From JBCAXA01 sp038534295 (GTDB lineage Bacteria; Pseudomonadota; Gammaproteobacteria; Steroidobacterales; Woeseiaceae), in NCBI GenBank assembly GCA_038534295.1, contig JBCAXA010000001.1, forward strand, positions 992,001 through 1,056,000: a DNA stretch of 64,000 bases. Direction: 5' to 3'. Position numbers and translations under genes: made by a program. Every line of letters starts with the position of its first letter. The first letter of the stretch is position 1. The notes under the pieces were generated by a model. That model saw only the letters and a list, made by a program, of their open reading frames with translations, was not told the DNA's origin and did not search any database. Positions 14,517-22,133 of this stretch are shown here, one piece after another.

Positions 14517-16292
14517 ATGCGGCCACGCGCTCGAATCGCCGCTGCCGCTGTTTTCGTGTTTGCGTTGCATGGCCTGGCGCTGGCCGACGAGCAAGACGCA
14601 TTCACCGCAATCAGCGCCGATTTTCTTGATGGACTCGCGCGCCACTATCCCGTGCTCGGCACCGAGATCGGCGACCATCGCTTCGACGCCAGCCTAGACG
14701 ACGTCAGCGCCAGCGGCCGCGCCGCACGGCGCGAATGGCTCGGCGAATTACGGGAGCGCTTAGCCGAGCTCGACCTTGCGGCCTTGCCGCGGGCGCAGCG
14801 CATTGACGCCGAGCTGCTCGCGCATGAACTCGAGTACAGCCTGTGGCAGCTCGACGAATTCGCCGATTGGGCCTGGAATCCGCTGCACTACACGGCGCTC
14901 AGCGGCAGCGCGATCTATTCGTTGATGGCGCGCGAGTTCGCGCCATTGCCGGAGCGACTGACGGCAGCGACAGCGCGGTTAGCGGCGCTGCCGGCGTTCT
15001 TCGAAGCGACGCGGGCGTCACTGCAGCCGGCGCGCGTGCCGAAGGTGCATGCCGAAACGGCATTGGCGCAGCATCGCGGGCTGATGAGTCTGGTCGATGC
15101 GTTGATCGTGCCGCAGCTGGCGGTACTCGACACCGCGGCCCGCGATGAGCTCGAAGCAGCCATCGCTGCTGCGCGCGAGGCAGCCGCTGCGCACGAAACC
15201 TGGCTTGCCGACACGCTGGTTCCGCAGGCAGCGGGGGAATTTCGCATCGGCCTTGCCGCCTACAATCGCAAGCTGCGTTTCGCGTTGAACGCCGATTTCA
15301 ATGCGGCGTCGGTACGCCGGCTCGCTGAACAGGAGTATCAGCGCGTGCGTGCCGAGATGTACGCGGTCTCACGCGAGGTTTATGCCGAACGATACCCGCA
15401 GACCAGATTCCCCGATGAACCGAGCGATTCCTACAAGCAGGCGATCATTCGCGCCGCACTGGAAGTCGCGTATGCCGACAAGCCAGCGCGCGACGGCGTG
15501 GTCGACGCCGCTCGTGCCGCGCTGCGCGCGACGACGGCGTTCGTCCGTGAGAAAGACTTGGTCCGAGTACCGGACGACCCGCTAGAAATAATCCTGATGC
15601 CGGAGTTTCGGCGCGGCATCTCGCTCGCCTACTGCGACTCACCGGGACCGCTCGACAAGGGACTGGCGACCTACTACGCGGTATCGCCGATCCCCGACGA
15701 CTGGACCGACGCGCAAACGACGGGATTTCTGCGCGAGTACAACCACCGCTCGGTTCACAACCTGACGATCCACGAGGCGATGCCGGGTCATTACCTGCAG
15801 CTCGCACATTCCAACCAATACCCATCGACGCTGCGGGCGGTGCTGCAGTCCGGCCCGTTTATCGAAGGTTGGGCCGTCTACATGGAGCACGTCATGATCG
15901 ATGCCGGTTATTACGACGGCGATCCGCTGATGCGGCTAATTCAACTCAAATGGTATTTGCGCGCGGTAATCAACGCAATTCTCGATCAGGCCGTGCACGT
16001 CGATGCGATGTCGCGCGACGAAGCGCTGCAGCTGATGATCGAAGGCGGTTTTCAAGAAGAGCGCGAGGCGGCCGGCAAGTGGGTCCGCGCGCAGCTCACG
16101 TCGGCGCAACTATCGACCTATTTCGTCGGCTTCCAGCAGCACGCCGAACTCAGGCGTGACATTGAAGCGCTGGACGGCCCGCAGTTTTCGTTGCGCGGCT
16201 ATCACGACGAAGTGTTGTCGTACGGCTCGCCGCCGGTGCGCTACGTACGAGAAATGCTGCGCGCGTCGCGAACCGAGTCGCCGCCACCATAA
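14517..16292 (+). CDS. DUF885 family exported protein (metallopeptidase-like)
   Basis: A 591-residue protein with signal peptide (about 1-23, ending ALA) and a long, mostly helical DUF885 domain. It carries the family's HEAMPGHYLQ motif, a zinc-peptidase-like HExxPGH, and further downstream the family's EGWAVYMEH segment. No substrate is established for the family as far as I know; an aminopeptidase- or carboxypeptidase-like role is inferred from the motif. The ATG at 14517 was chosen because upstream in-frame codons fall in the divergent gene. A second DUF885 gene lies at 37060-38934. Confidence 0.88.
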   Translation: MRPRARIAAAAVFVFALHGLALADEQDAFTAISADFLDGLARHYPVLGTEIGDHRFDASLDDVSASGRAARREWLGELRERLAELDLAALPRAQRIDAELLAHELEYSLWQLDEFADWAWNPLHYTALSGSAIYSLMAREFAPLPERLTAATARLAALPAFFEATRASLQPARVPKVHAETALAQHRGLMSLVDALIVPQLAVLDTAARDELEAAIAAAREAAAAHETWLADTLVPQAAGEFRIGLAAYNRKLRFALNADFNAASVRRLAEQEYQRVRAEMYAVSREVYAERYPQTRFPDEPSDSYKQAIIRAALEVAYADKPARDGVVDAARAALRATTAFVREKDLVRVPDDPLEIILMPEFRRGISLAYCDSPGPLDKGLATYYAVSPIPDDWTDAQTTGFLREYNHRSVHNLTIHEAMPGHYLQLAHSNQYPSTLRAVLQSGPFIEGWAVYMEHVMIDAGYYDGDPLMRLIQLKWYLRAVINAILDQAVHVDAMSRDEALQLMIEGGFQEEREAAGKWVRAQLTSAQLSTYFVGFQQHAELRRDIEALDGPQFSLRGYHDEVLSYGSPPVRYVREMLRASRTESPPP

Positions 16293-16297
16293 AAAAA

Positions 16298-16321
16298 GCC
16301 GACCCTGTCGCCAGGGTCGGC
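16298..16321 (-). terminator. Rho-independent terminator of the Prx-Grx gene
   Basis: GCCGACCCTG (16298-16307) pairs with CAGGGTCGGC (16312-16321) around a 4-nt loop. On the minus strand the stem is followed by a run of U (A run at 16291-16297 on +), making a strong terminator for the minus-strand gene. On the + strand there is no T run, although the same stem may also help end the DUF885 transcript. Confidence 0.85.
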
Positions 16322-16344
16322 CTCTCGTCACGCTTATCGCTGAC

Positions 16345-17097
16345 TTACGCGGCTTTGGCAGGTGAGTTCTGTGCGAGCCAAGCTTCTAGCTCGTCGGCAC
16401 CGCCAATGTGTTGGCCGCCGATGAACACCTGCGGGAAGCTGGTGCGGTTGGTGACTGCACGCAGCGTCTGATCGGTGTAGTCACGGTTCAGCGTCAGCTC
16501 TTCATACGCGATACCGCGCTCGGTCAGAAGGTCCTTCGCTTTGGCGCAGAAGCCGCAGCCCTTGCGCGAGAACACCGTGACGTCGAGCGGCTTAGCCGCA
16601 CCGGGCGCGAGGTATTCGAACATCGTGTCGGCGTCGGACACGCTGTACGGATCGCCGGGAATCTCTTCCTCGATGAACATCTTGTCGATGACGCCGTCGC
16701 GCACCAGCATCGAGTAGCGCCACGAACGCTTGCCGAATCCAAGATCTTCCTTGCCCGTGAGCAGGCCCATCTTGTCGGTGAACTCACCGTTGCCGTCCGG
16801 CAGGAACGTCAGGCGATGCGCGCTCTGCTCTTCGCGCCACTCGTTCATGACGAACGCGTCATTGACCGAAATACAAACGATGTCGTCGACACCGAGCTCG
16901 TTGAAGGCCGGCGCGAGCTGGTTGAAGCGCGGCACGTGCGACGACGAGCACGTCGGCGTGAAGGCGCCGGGCAGCGAGAAAACGATGACCGTTTTGCCGG
17001 CAAAAATGTCGTTGCTGGAGACTTCGACCCACTCGTGATCGCGGCGGGTCCGGAAGGTTACGTCTGGGACGCGCTGTCCTTCGCGTGATTGGAACAT
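16345..17097 (-). CDS. Peroxiredoxin 5-glutaredoxin hybrid
   Basis: A 250-residue two-domain antioxidant enzyme. Residues 1-165 are a Prx5-type peroxiredoxin with peroxidatic Cys50 in LPGAFTPTC. Residues 172-245 are a glutaredoxin with CGFC (181-184) and the TSFPQVFIGG glutathione-binding segment. The fusion reduces hydroperoxides with glutathione as donor through its own Grx domain, as in the Haemophilus and Chromatium enzymes. ATG 17097 (MFQSREGQ) was chosen over an upstream ATG because homologous N-termini begin there. No oxyR is adjacent. Confidence 0.93.
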   Translation of the reverse strand: MFQSREGQRVPDVTFRTRRDHEWVEVSSNDIFAGKTVIVFSLPGAFTPTCSSSHVPRFNQLAPAFNELGVDDIVCISVNDAFVMNEWREEQSAHRLTFLPDGNGEFTDKMGLLTGKEDLGFGKRSWRYSMLVRDGVIDKMFIEEEIPGDPYSVSDADTMFEYLAPGAAKPLDVTVFSRKGCGFCAKAKDLLTERGIAYEELTLNRDYTDQTLRAVTNRTSFPQVFIGGQHIGGADELEAWLAQNSPAKAA

Positions 17098-17195
17098 GGT
17101 GAGACCCCTGAGGCTTGGAGAATGCGAGCGCGGACGATACTCGGGGCGTCGGTCGACTGAAAATGAATCGTTTGTATCGGCGCTATAGGCCAGGT

Positions 17196-18695
17196 CTATT
17201 CCGTTGGGCGATCGAAGCCGAGCGCGTGACGCATGATGTGGTAGACCGCGTTCTGCTCGAGCACGCCGCCAACGAGGTGCGACCACGGCCCGACTGCATA
17301 CAGCGCGACGTCCACGCCACCGTGCGTTTCGCTGCCGCGGAAACGCCCGTCCAGACCGCGACTGCCGGTCGGAATTGCCGCCTGCTGCACGGCGGCTAGT
17401 CCGGTCTCGGGACGCGGCCGAGCACGCGGCGCGGCCGGCGCTCCGGGACCGTTAGCATACGTCAACGTGGTGTACGGCTGACCGTCAGCGGCGAGCTCGG
17501 GCTGCGCCTTCGGCTCGCCGCGGGCGTCGTTGGTCGTCACCAAGCCCAGGATCGGATTACCCCGCGTTGGATAGCCGCCGATATTCAAGGTATGCGAATG
17601 ATCGGCGGTAACGAGCACCAGCGTGTCGGCCGTGTCCACGCGCGCCAGCGTCTGGTCAATGGCGCGCGCGAATTCGACGGTCTCCGCCAGTGCGACCCCA
17701 GCGCGCGCGGCGTGGTGAGCGTGGTCGATCCGACCTGCCTCCACAACCAAGAAATAGCCGTCCTCTTTGTCGGCAAACCAATCCAACGCCCGCATGGTCA
17801 TGTCGGTGAGGCTCGGCTGCGCGCTGTCCGTGGCGCGCTGAACTTCGAAGCTCAGGTGGGAACGGCTGAAGAGACCGAACCACTGCCCGCGAGTCGACGC
17901 GGCTGCCAGCTCCTCACGCGTTGACAGAAACTGCCGGCCGCGCGCCGCCGCCAGCCACTTGGCCACGAGATTGTCGTCTTCACGGACCCGATCGCCGCCA
18001 AGCGCCGTGCCGACGAACTCGCTGTAGCCACCGCCGAGCACGACATCGAGCCCATCGCCAGCGTTGAAACCAATCAACTGTCGCGCAATATCGGCGCATT
18101 CGTTGCGAGCGCTGATGGGAATATCGCGATCGCTTTCGTAGTTGCGCTCCGGCGAAACCGCGTAGACAGCGGCTGGCGTTGCGTGGGTGATCCGTGCGGT
18201 GCTGATGACGCCGGTTAGCATGCCGCGCGTTTCGGCCTGCCGGGCCAAGCTTTCGAGCCGATTGCGGTGCGCATTCGCGCAGTCGCCGCGCGCAACGTTG
18301 GGCGCGACATTGATAACGCCGGAGCGGGTCTTGATACCGGTCAGCATGGCCGTCGCCGTGCCGGCCGAATCGGATACCTGCGAATTGGTCGTGTACGTCT
18401 TGAGCAACGCGAGGTGCGGCATTTTTTCGAACGACAACGCGTTCTCTTCGCCGCTCTCGCCGCGTTCTTGGCCGGCGTAGATGCGTGCCGCCGTCACCGT
18501 GGCGACACCCATGCCGTCACCGATGAACAAGATCACGTTGCGCGCGGTTTTGGTGTTGACCTGCACATCGAGCCGATGCTGTATCGACGCATCGACGACA
18601 AGCGGCGGCGGCTCCTCGATCGCTGGCGTTGGGGTTGCTGCGCAACCGCCGAACAACACGCCGACGATCGCCAACACGGAAGCACGAACACGCAT
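17196..18695 (-). CDS. Alkaline phosphatase lipoprotein (PhoA superfamily)
   Basis: A 499-residue exported protein with a lipobox-type signal (LFGGC). It has the metal-binding segment ILFIGDGMG, the nucleophile serine in DSAGTATAMLTG, and zinc ligands in the segments EAGRIDHAHHA, TADHSHT and ETHGG. It hydrolyses phosphate monoesters outside the cytoplasm, most likely tethered to a membrane. An Ala/Pro/Arg-rich insert interrupts the region before the last metal motif. No Pho box was recognised upstream. ATG 18695 is preferred over 18761 because it places a proper signal at the N-terminus. Confidence 0.92.
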   Translation of the reverse strand: MRVRASVLAIVGVLFGGCAATPTPAIEEPPPLVVDASIQHRLDVQVNTKTARNVILFIGDGMGVATVTAARIYAGQERGESGEENALSFEKMPHLALLKTYTTNSQVSDSAGTATAMLTGIKTRSGVINVAPNVARGDCANAHRNRLESLARQAETRGMLTGVISTARITHATPAAVYAVSPERNYESDRDIPISARNECADIARQLIGFNAGDGLDVVLGGGYSEFVGTALGGDRVREDDNLVAKWLAAARGRQFLSTREELAAASTRGQWFGLFSRSHLSFEVQRATDSAQPSLTDMTMRALDWFADKEDGYFLVVEAGRIDHAHHAARAGVALAETVEFARAIDQTLARVDTADTLVLVTADHSHTLNIGGYPTRGNPILGLVTTNDARGEPKAQPELAADGQPYTTLTYANGPGAPAAPRARPRPETGLAAVQQAAIPTGSRGLDGRFRGSETHGGVDVALYAVGPWSHLVGGVLEQNAVYHIMRHALGFDRPTE

Positions 18696-18798
18696 GTTCA
18701 CTGGCCTAAGCTGTGGTCTACGAGGCCGCCGATGGTACCTGCGCGCAATCTTGCCGAGCAACGACGATTAGCTCGGCAGGCGGCGCGCGAGGTGCAAG

Positions 18799-19533
18799 CT
18801 AGGCACCGATACGGCGATCGAAAAAGAACCGGTAGTCCGGTTCGCAGTCTGCCAACACGCGGAGTGCCGCCGGCGGCAGCTTGGCCTCGCGTTCGACGTA
18901 CGGCGCGAAACCCGTCGAGCGCTCGACAGCGGCGTACCAGTGCGGCGCCCACACGCCATCGCTCGGCCGCCGTCCCGGCGGCCAGGCTTGCATCGCCGGG
19001 GAGTAAGCGACATCGAGGGACGTGCAGAGCTCGGCCAGCACCGCTGGCGGGTCGCGCAAAACGTCGGCCGCATCGACCACCGGCGGAGTCTGACCGGTAC
19101 GGGCGACGACCGATTCGTAGATCTCGCGTTGCCGCGCCAACCCGAGGTCGTCTGCGACCACGCTGGTGCGCATCGTGAGATACGACGCAATCATGGCCGC
19201 CGGATCGCGAACCAGAAACGCGTGGCGTACCGTGCCGAGCCACGCCTCGTCGATCGCAAACACCATGTGATGGGCCATCTGCTTTTGATACTGCAGCGTT
19301 CGACCGTCGGCGAGCGGCCGGCCGAGCCCGTCGACTACCGCTGCCGGTTCGGTGGCCTGGCTTGCGAGCACAGCGTCGCGCAGCGGGTGTTCGGCGCCGC
19401 TGGCGGCGAGGTACGCCGCATAGAACGGCTCGTCGACAACCTCACAGTCACCGCGCGCCTCGAACGAGCGCATCATGGCCGTCGAGATATTGCGCGGTCC
19501 GGACCACATCGCGATTTGCGTTGGCTGGCTCAC
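18799..19533 (-). CDS. Sulfotransferase-like P-loop protein coupled to an aminotransferase
   Basis: A 244-residue protein of the sulfotransferase-like P-loop class. It begins with MWSGPRNISTAMMRSF, a variant phosphosulfate-binding loop, and has a later LVRDPAAMIASYL segment resembling the 3'-phosphate motif. Start GTG 19533 makes a GTGA overlap with the stop of the aminotransferase gene. Bacterial and eukaryotic genomes carry this pair side by side, and in some plants the two are fused and annotated as branched-chain aminotransferase-like proteins. The substrate is not known to me; true sulfotransferase activity is unproven. Confidence 0.75.
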   Translation of the reverse strand: MSQPTQIAMWSGPRNISTAMMRSFEARGDCEVVDEPFYAAYLAASGAEHPLRDAVLASQATEPAAVVDGLGRPLADGRTLQYQKQMAHHMVFAIDEAWLGTVRHAFLVRDPAAMIASYLTMRTSVVADDLGLARQREIYESVVARTGQTPPVVDAADVLRDPPAVLAELCTSLDVAYSPAMQAWPPGRRPSDGVWAPHWYAAVERSTGFAPYVEREAKLPPAALRVLADCEPDYRFFFDRRIGA

Positions 19534-20450
19534 GAGGACCCGCCGCCACACTCGGCATCGATCAACGCCGCGTAGTGAGCGCGCAATTCGGCCATGACCG
19601 GTCGCGCGCCGTTACCAATCGTGCGTCCATCGACGCTCGTCACCGGTGTCAGGCCGGCGAACGTGCCGGTGACGAAAGCCTCATCGGCGCTGTAGACGTC
19701 GGCGAGCGTAAAGTTGCGTTGCCGAACGATCCTTGCGTGGCGTTCGCAGAGTTCGATGACGACGCGGCGAGTAATACCGTCGAGGCAGTAGTTGCCGGTC
19801 GACGTCCAGACCTCGCTGCCCCGCACGATGAAAAAGTGCGTGCTGTTGCAGGTCGCCACGAAACCGTGTGGATCGAGCATCAGTGCCTCGTCGGCGCCCG
19901 CCTTGGCCGCTTGAATGCAGGCGGCAATGCAGTTGTGCTTGGAGTGCGTGTTCAGCGTGGGATCCTGAACGTCGGCGTAGCCACGACGAACGTGCACGGT
20001 AAACAGCGCGAGACCACGCTCGTCGGCAGCCGACGTCGATTCCTTGAACTCAGCAATGATGACGATCGTCGGCGGCCCGATGGTGACCCGTGGATCCTGG
20101 TACGGCGTCGATTTCACGCCGCGACTGACCATGAGCCGTACGTGCACGCCGTCGCGCATGTCGTTGGCGGCCAAGGTGCGGTAGAGCCGCTCGGTCAATT
20201 CGGCACGCGTGACGCCGAGATCGAAGTCCAGCGCTTTCGCGGCATGCCAGAGTCGATCGAGGTGTCGATCGAGAAAAGCGATGTGCCCGTGATGCACGCG
20301 CAACCCTTCCCAGATGCCGTCACCGAGCATGAATGCTGAATCGAAGACCGAGACCTTCGCCGCGTCGCGCGGGATCAGCTCACCGTTGATGTCGATGAGG
20401 ATCGACGCGTTGCGTGCATCGATCTCGTGGCTGTGGGCGGAGTAAGACAA
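19530..20450 (-). CDS. Class IV aminotransferase (branched-chain/D-amino-acid type)
   Basis: A 306-residue fold-type IV PLP enzyme. Family markers are SVFDSAFMLGDGIWEG (34-49), the PLP lysine Lys171 in NTHSKHNC, and ATCNSTHFF after the cofactor glutamate region. It resembles branched-chain and D-alanine aminotransferases; which amino acid it uses cannot be told. The start codon is TTG 20450, supported by similarity of the ILIDINGELIPR region to homolog N-termini. It is translationally coupled to the sulfotransferase-like gene. Confidence 0.85.
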   Translation of the reverse strand: MSYSAHSHEIDARNASILIDINGELIPRDAAKVSVFDSAFMLGDGIWEGLRVHHGHIAFLDRHLDRLWHAAKALDFDLGVTRAELTERLYRTLAANDMRDGVHVRLMVSRGVKSTPYQDPRVTIGPPTIVIIAEFKESTSAADERGLALFTVHVRRGYADVQDPTLNTHSKHNCIAACIQAAKAGADEALMLDPHGFVATCNSTHFFIVRGSEVWTSTGNYCLDGITRRVVIELCERHARIVRQRNFTLADVYSADEAFVTGTFAGLTPVTSVDGRTIGNGARPVMAELRAHYAALIDAECGGGSS

Positions 20451-20545
20451 AGCAGCACACCGTTGCGTCGAATGGCGCGAAGCGTAGCACCGCTCGCGGT
20501 GCCCTTCGATTATGTCGCCAGGGCGTCGGGGGCACTTACAGATTT

Positions 20546-20574
20546 ATGACAGAACTATGACAGCAACCTGTCGC
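20546..20574 (+). promoter_or_regulatory. Tandem 11-bp-phased repeats upstream of the sigma-54 promoter (putative enhancer sites)
   Basis: ATGACAG (20546-20552), ATGACAG (20557-20563) and CTGTCGC (20568-20574) are each separated by 4 nt, so the sites recur every 11 bp, one helical turn. The second and third form a partial dyad. They lie about 70-95 bp before the predicted transcription start, a usual position for enhancer-binding activators of sigma-54. A PrsR-type regulator is the likely ligand (inference). Confidence 0.6.
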
Positions 20575-20614
20575 GGTGTCGTTAAGCCGCTGAACCGAAT
20601 GCGAAAACCCCGTC

Positions 20615-20630
20615 TGGCACAGGCCTTGCT
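20615..20630 (+). promoter_or_regulatory. Sigma-54 (RpoN) promoter of the PEP-CTERM gene
   Basis: TGGCAC (20615-20620), 5 nt, then TTGCT (20626-20630) matches the -24/-12 consensus TGGCACG-N4-TTGCW at all but one base. Transcription should start near 20641, 30 nt before the ATG. PEP-CTERM systems are known to be controlled by the PrsK/PrsR two-component pair with sigma-54. Confidence 0.78.
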
Positions 20631-20670
20631 AACGGTACCAACAAGTCATCGATCACGGGATCTCCGACTC

Positions 20671-21384
20671 ATGCACGCAGTACGACCCTTGCTCGCCGTC
20701 ATCGCAACGACGGCTTTGACGGCTACGGCTCACGCCGGACCGATTTTTGAATACGAAAGCGCCAGCGGTAACCCGTTTGGCGGCGGCAGCGGCGGCGCCT
20801 ACGACTCGATTCGCCTGTCGTACGACAGCATGACGGAGGACTTCACGTTTACGGTCGACTACGACGGCGCGGTGGCCGAAGGCGGTTGGCTGGTGGTCAG
20901 CGACGGCCCGAATCCGAAGCGCGCCGATGACGAACTCGCGATCCTGTATTTCGATCAGGACACGCAGGACGTCTGGGCGTATGCGTACAACGGCCGCAAC
21001 AATAACGCGAGCTGGCAAACCACGCAGTTTCTCGGCTTTTTTGCGGACGCCTACACAACGAGCGGAGACATCAGCACGCTCGCGCTAAATGCCGCCAGCA
21101 TCAACAGCCAACTGGCCGGGACCGGCGTTGCGTTCGGACCGCTGATCGGCATTTGGTTTCACCCGTCGTTCAATCAATGGATTGAAGGCGATGCGGCCGG
21201 CATCCATGCATACGTTGCCCGTCGTAACGGCTGGTACGACACGCACAACGACGGCCGCCGCTGCCAGCCGCGCCCGGGGCATGGCGGCTGCGTCACCACC
21301 ACCGACGTACCGGAACCCGGTGCACTGGTATTGCTGGCGACCGGTCTTGGTGCATTGGCCATGCGCCGCCGACGGCAGCGATAG
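20671..21384 (+). CDS. PEP-CTERM sorting-signal protein
   Basis: A 237-residue exported protein: N-terminal signal peptide (about 1-23, ending AHA), a beta-rich middle with many Gly/Asn/Asp, and a C-terminal exosortase signal made of VPEP, a hydrophobic helix and a final arginine cluster (RRRRQR). Such proteins are cut and anchored or released by exosortase during exopolysaccharide export. The exosortase in this window is more than 27 kb away and looks like the VPLPA type. The middle domain was not recognised. ATG 20671 follows the sigma-54 promoter; an upstream in-frame start would lie before that promoter. Confidence 0.87.
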   Translation: MHAVRPLLAVIATTALTATAHAGPIFEYESASGNPFGGGSGGAYDSIRLSYDSMTEDFTFTVDYDGAVAEGGWLVVSDGPNPKRADDELAILYFDQDTQDVWAYAYNGRNNNASWQTTQFLGFFADAYTTSGDISTLALNAASINSQLAGTGVAFGPLIGIWFHPSFNQWIEGDAAGIHAYVARRNGWYDTHNDGRRCQPRPGHGGCVTTTDVPEPGALVLLATGLGALAMRRRRQR

Positions 21385-21424
21385 AGCGCGAGTACGCAAG
21401 CGAGCGCGACTTAGGGGGACCAAT

Positions 21425-21463
21425 GGCGGGGCCGGCACGCGGTCGGTCCCGCCTTTGTTTTTT
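21425..21463 (+). terminator. Rho-independent terminator after the PEP-CTERM gene
   Basis: GGCGGGGCCG (21425-21434) pairs with CGGTCCCGCC (21444-21453), with one G-U pair, followed by a T-rich tail (21454-21463). It separates the PEP-CTERM transcript from the oxidoreductase genes. Confidence 0.82.
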
Positions 21464-21614
21464 GCGCCGATCCGACGCCTCCACGGCGCCGGTGCAACGC
21501 TGTCTAAGGCATTCACGCGATATAACGAATCCGACTAAATCTGCGAATCCCCAGCGAGCGCCTTTGGGTGTAGTCTCTGGATGAGGGTGCGCCGCGCTGC
21601 GCACACCGCCATAC

Positions 21615-21642
21615 GACGCGTCGCCATCCGCCGCGACGCGTC
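21615..21642. repeat. Twin GACGCGTC palindromes before the molybdenum hydroxylase genes
   Basis: The 8-bp palindrome GACGCGTC occurs at 21615-21622 and again at 21635-21642, spaced 20 bp start to start and ending about 20 bp before the iorA-like ATG. The position suits a repressor operator, but no regulator gene is adjacent. Confidence 0.4.
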
Positions 21643-21662
21643 CGTCATTCGGAGGGAGATGC

Positions 21663-22133
21663 ATGGCGATTCGCTTTACGCTCAATGGTCAGCCGGTCAG
21701 TGTTGATGCACCGGCCGACAAACCGTTGCTCTGGGTCCTACGCGAAGACCTCGAGAAAACCGGCACCAAATTCGGCTGTGGCATCGCCCAATGCGGCGCC
21801 TGCACCATTCACATCGACGGTAGCCCAACCCGAAGCTGCGTGCTGCCCGTCTCGGCAGTCGCCGATCGCAACGTCACGACGATCGAAGGTCTCGACAGCC
21901 CGGCCGCGGTCGCCATCCGCGATGCCTGGCGCGAACTCGACGTCGTGCAGTGCGGTTATTGCCAAAGCGGCCAGATCATGGCCGCGACAGCGCTACTCTC
22001 CGCCAACCCGCAGCCAACGGACGAGGACATCGACCGGCAAATGACCGGCAACCTTTGTCGGTGTGCGACGTATCACCGTATCCGGGCCGCGATTCATCGC
22101 GCGGCCGACAAAGTCTCGGAGGGCGACGCATGA
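21663..22133 (+). CDS. Isoquinoline 1-oxidoreductase-type [2Fe-2S] subunit
   Basis: A 156-residue iron-sulfur subunit of a molybdenum hydroxylase. The plant-type [2Fe-2S] cluster is bound by Cys39, Cys44, Cys47 and Cys59, and the second cluster by Cys97, Cys100, Cys132 and Cys134. It passes electrons from the molybdenum subunit encoded next (ATGA overlap at 22130-22133). A good ribosome site GGAGGGAG precedes the ATG. The pair resembles IorAB and lacks a separate FAD subunit, which suggests a quinone- or cytochrome-linked enzyme. Confidence 0.93.
   Translation: MAIRFTLNGQPVSVDAPADKPLLWVLREDLEKTGTKFGCGIAQCGACTIHIDGSPTRSCVLPVSAVADRNVTTIEGLDSPAAVAIRDAWRELDVVQCGYCQSGQIMAATALLSANPQPTDEDIDRQMTGNLCRCATYHRIRAAIHRAADKVSEGDA

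Noticed and set aside
16298..16330. Hairpin after the DUF885 gene read as a + strand terminator
   Set aside because: There is no T run on the + strand after the stem; the U run lies on the minus strand, so it is assigned to the Prx-Grx gene.
18267..19178. A 303-codon + strand frame across the alkaline phosphatase and sulfotransferase-like genes
   Set aside because: It crosses two real genes and the gap between them, and its translation is Arg-rich low complexity.
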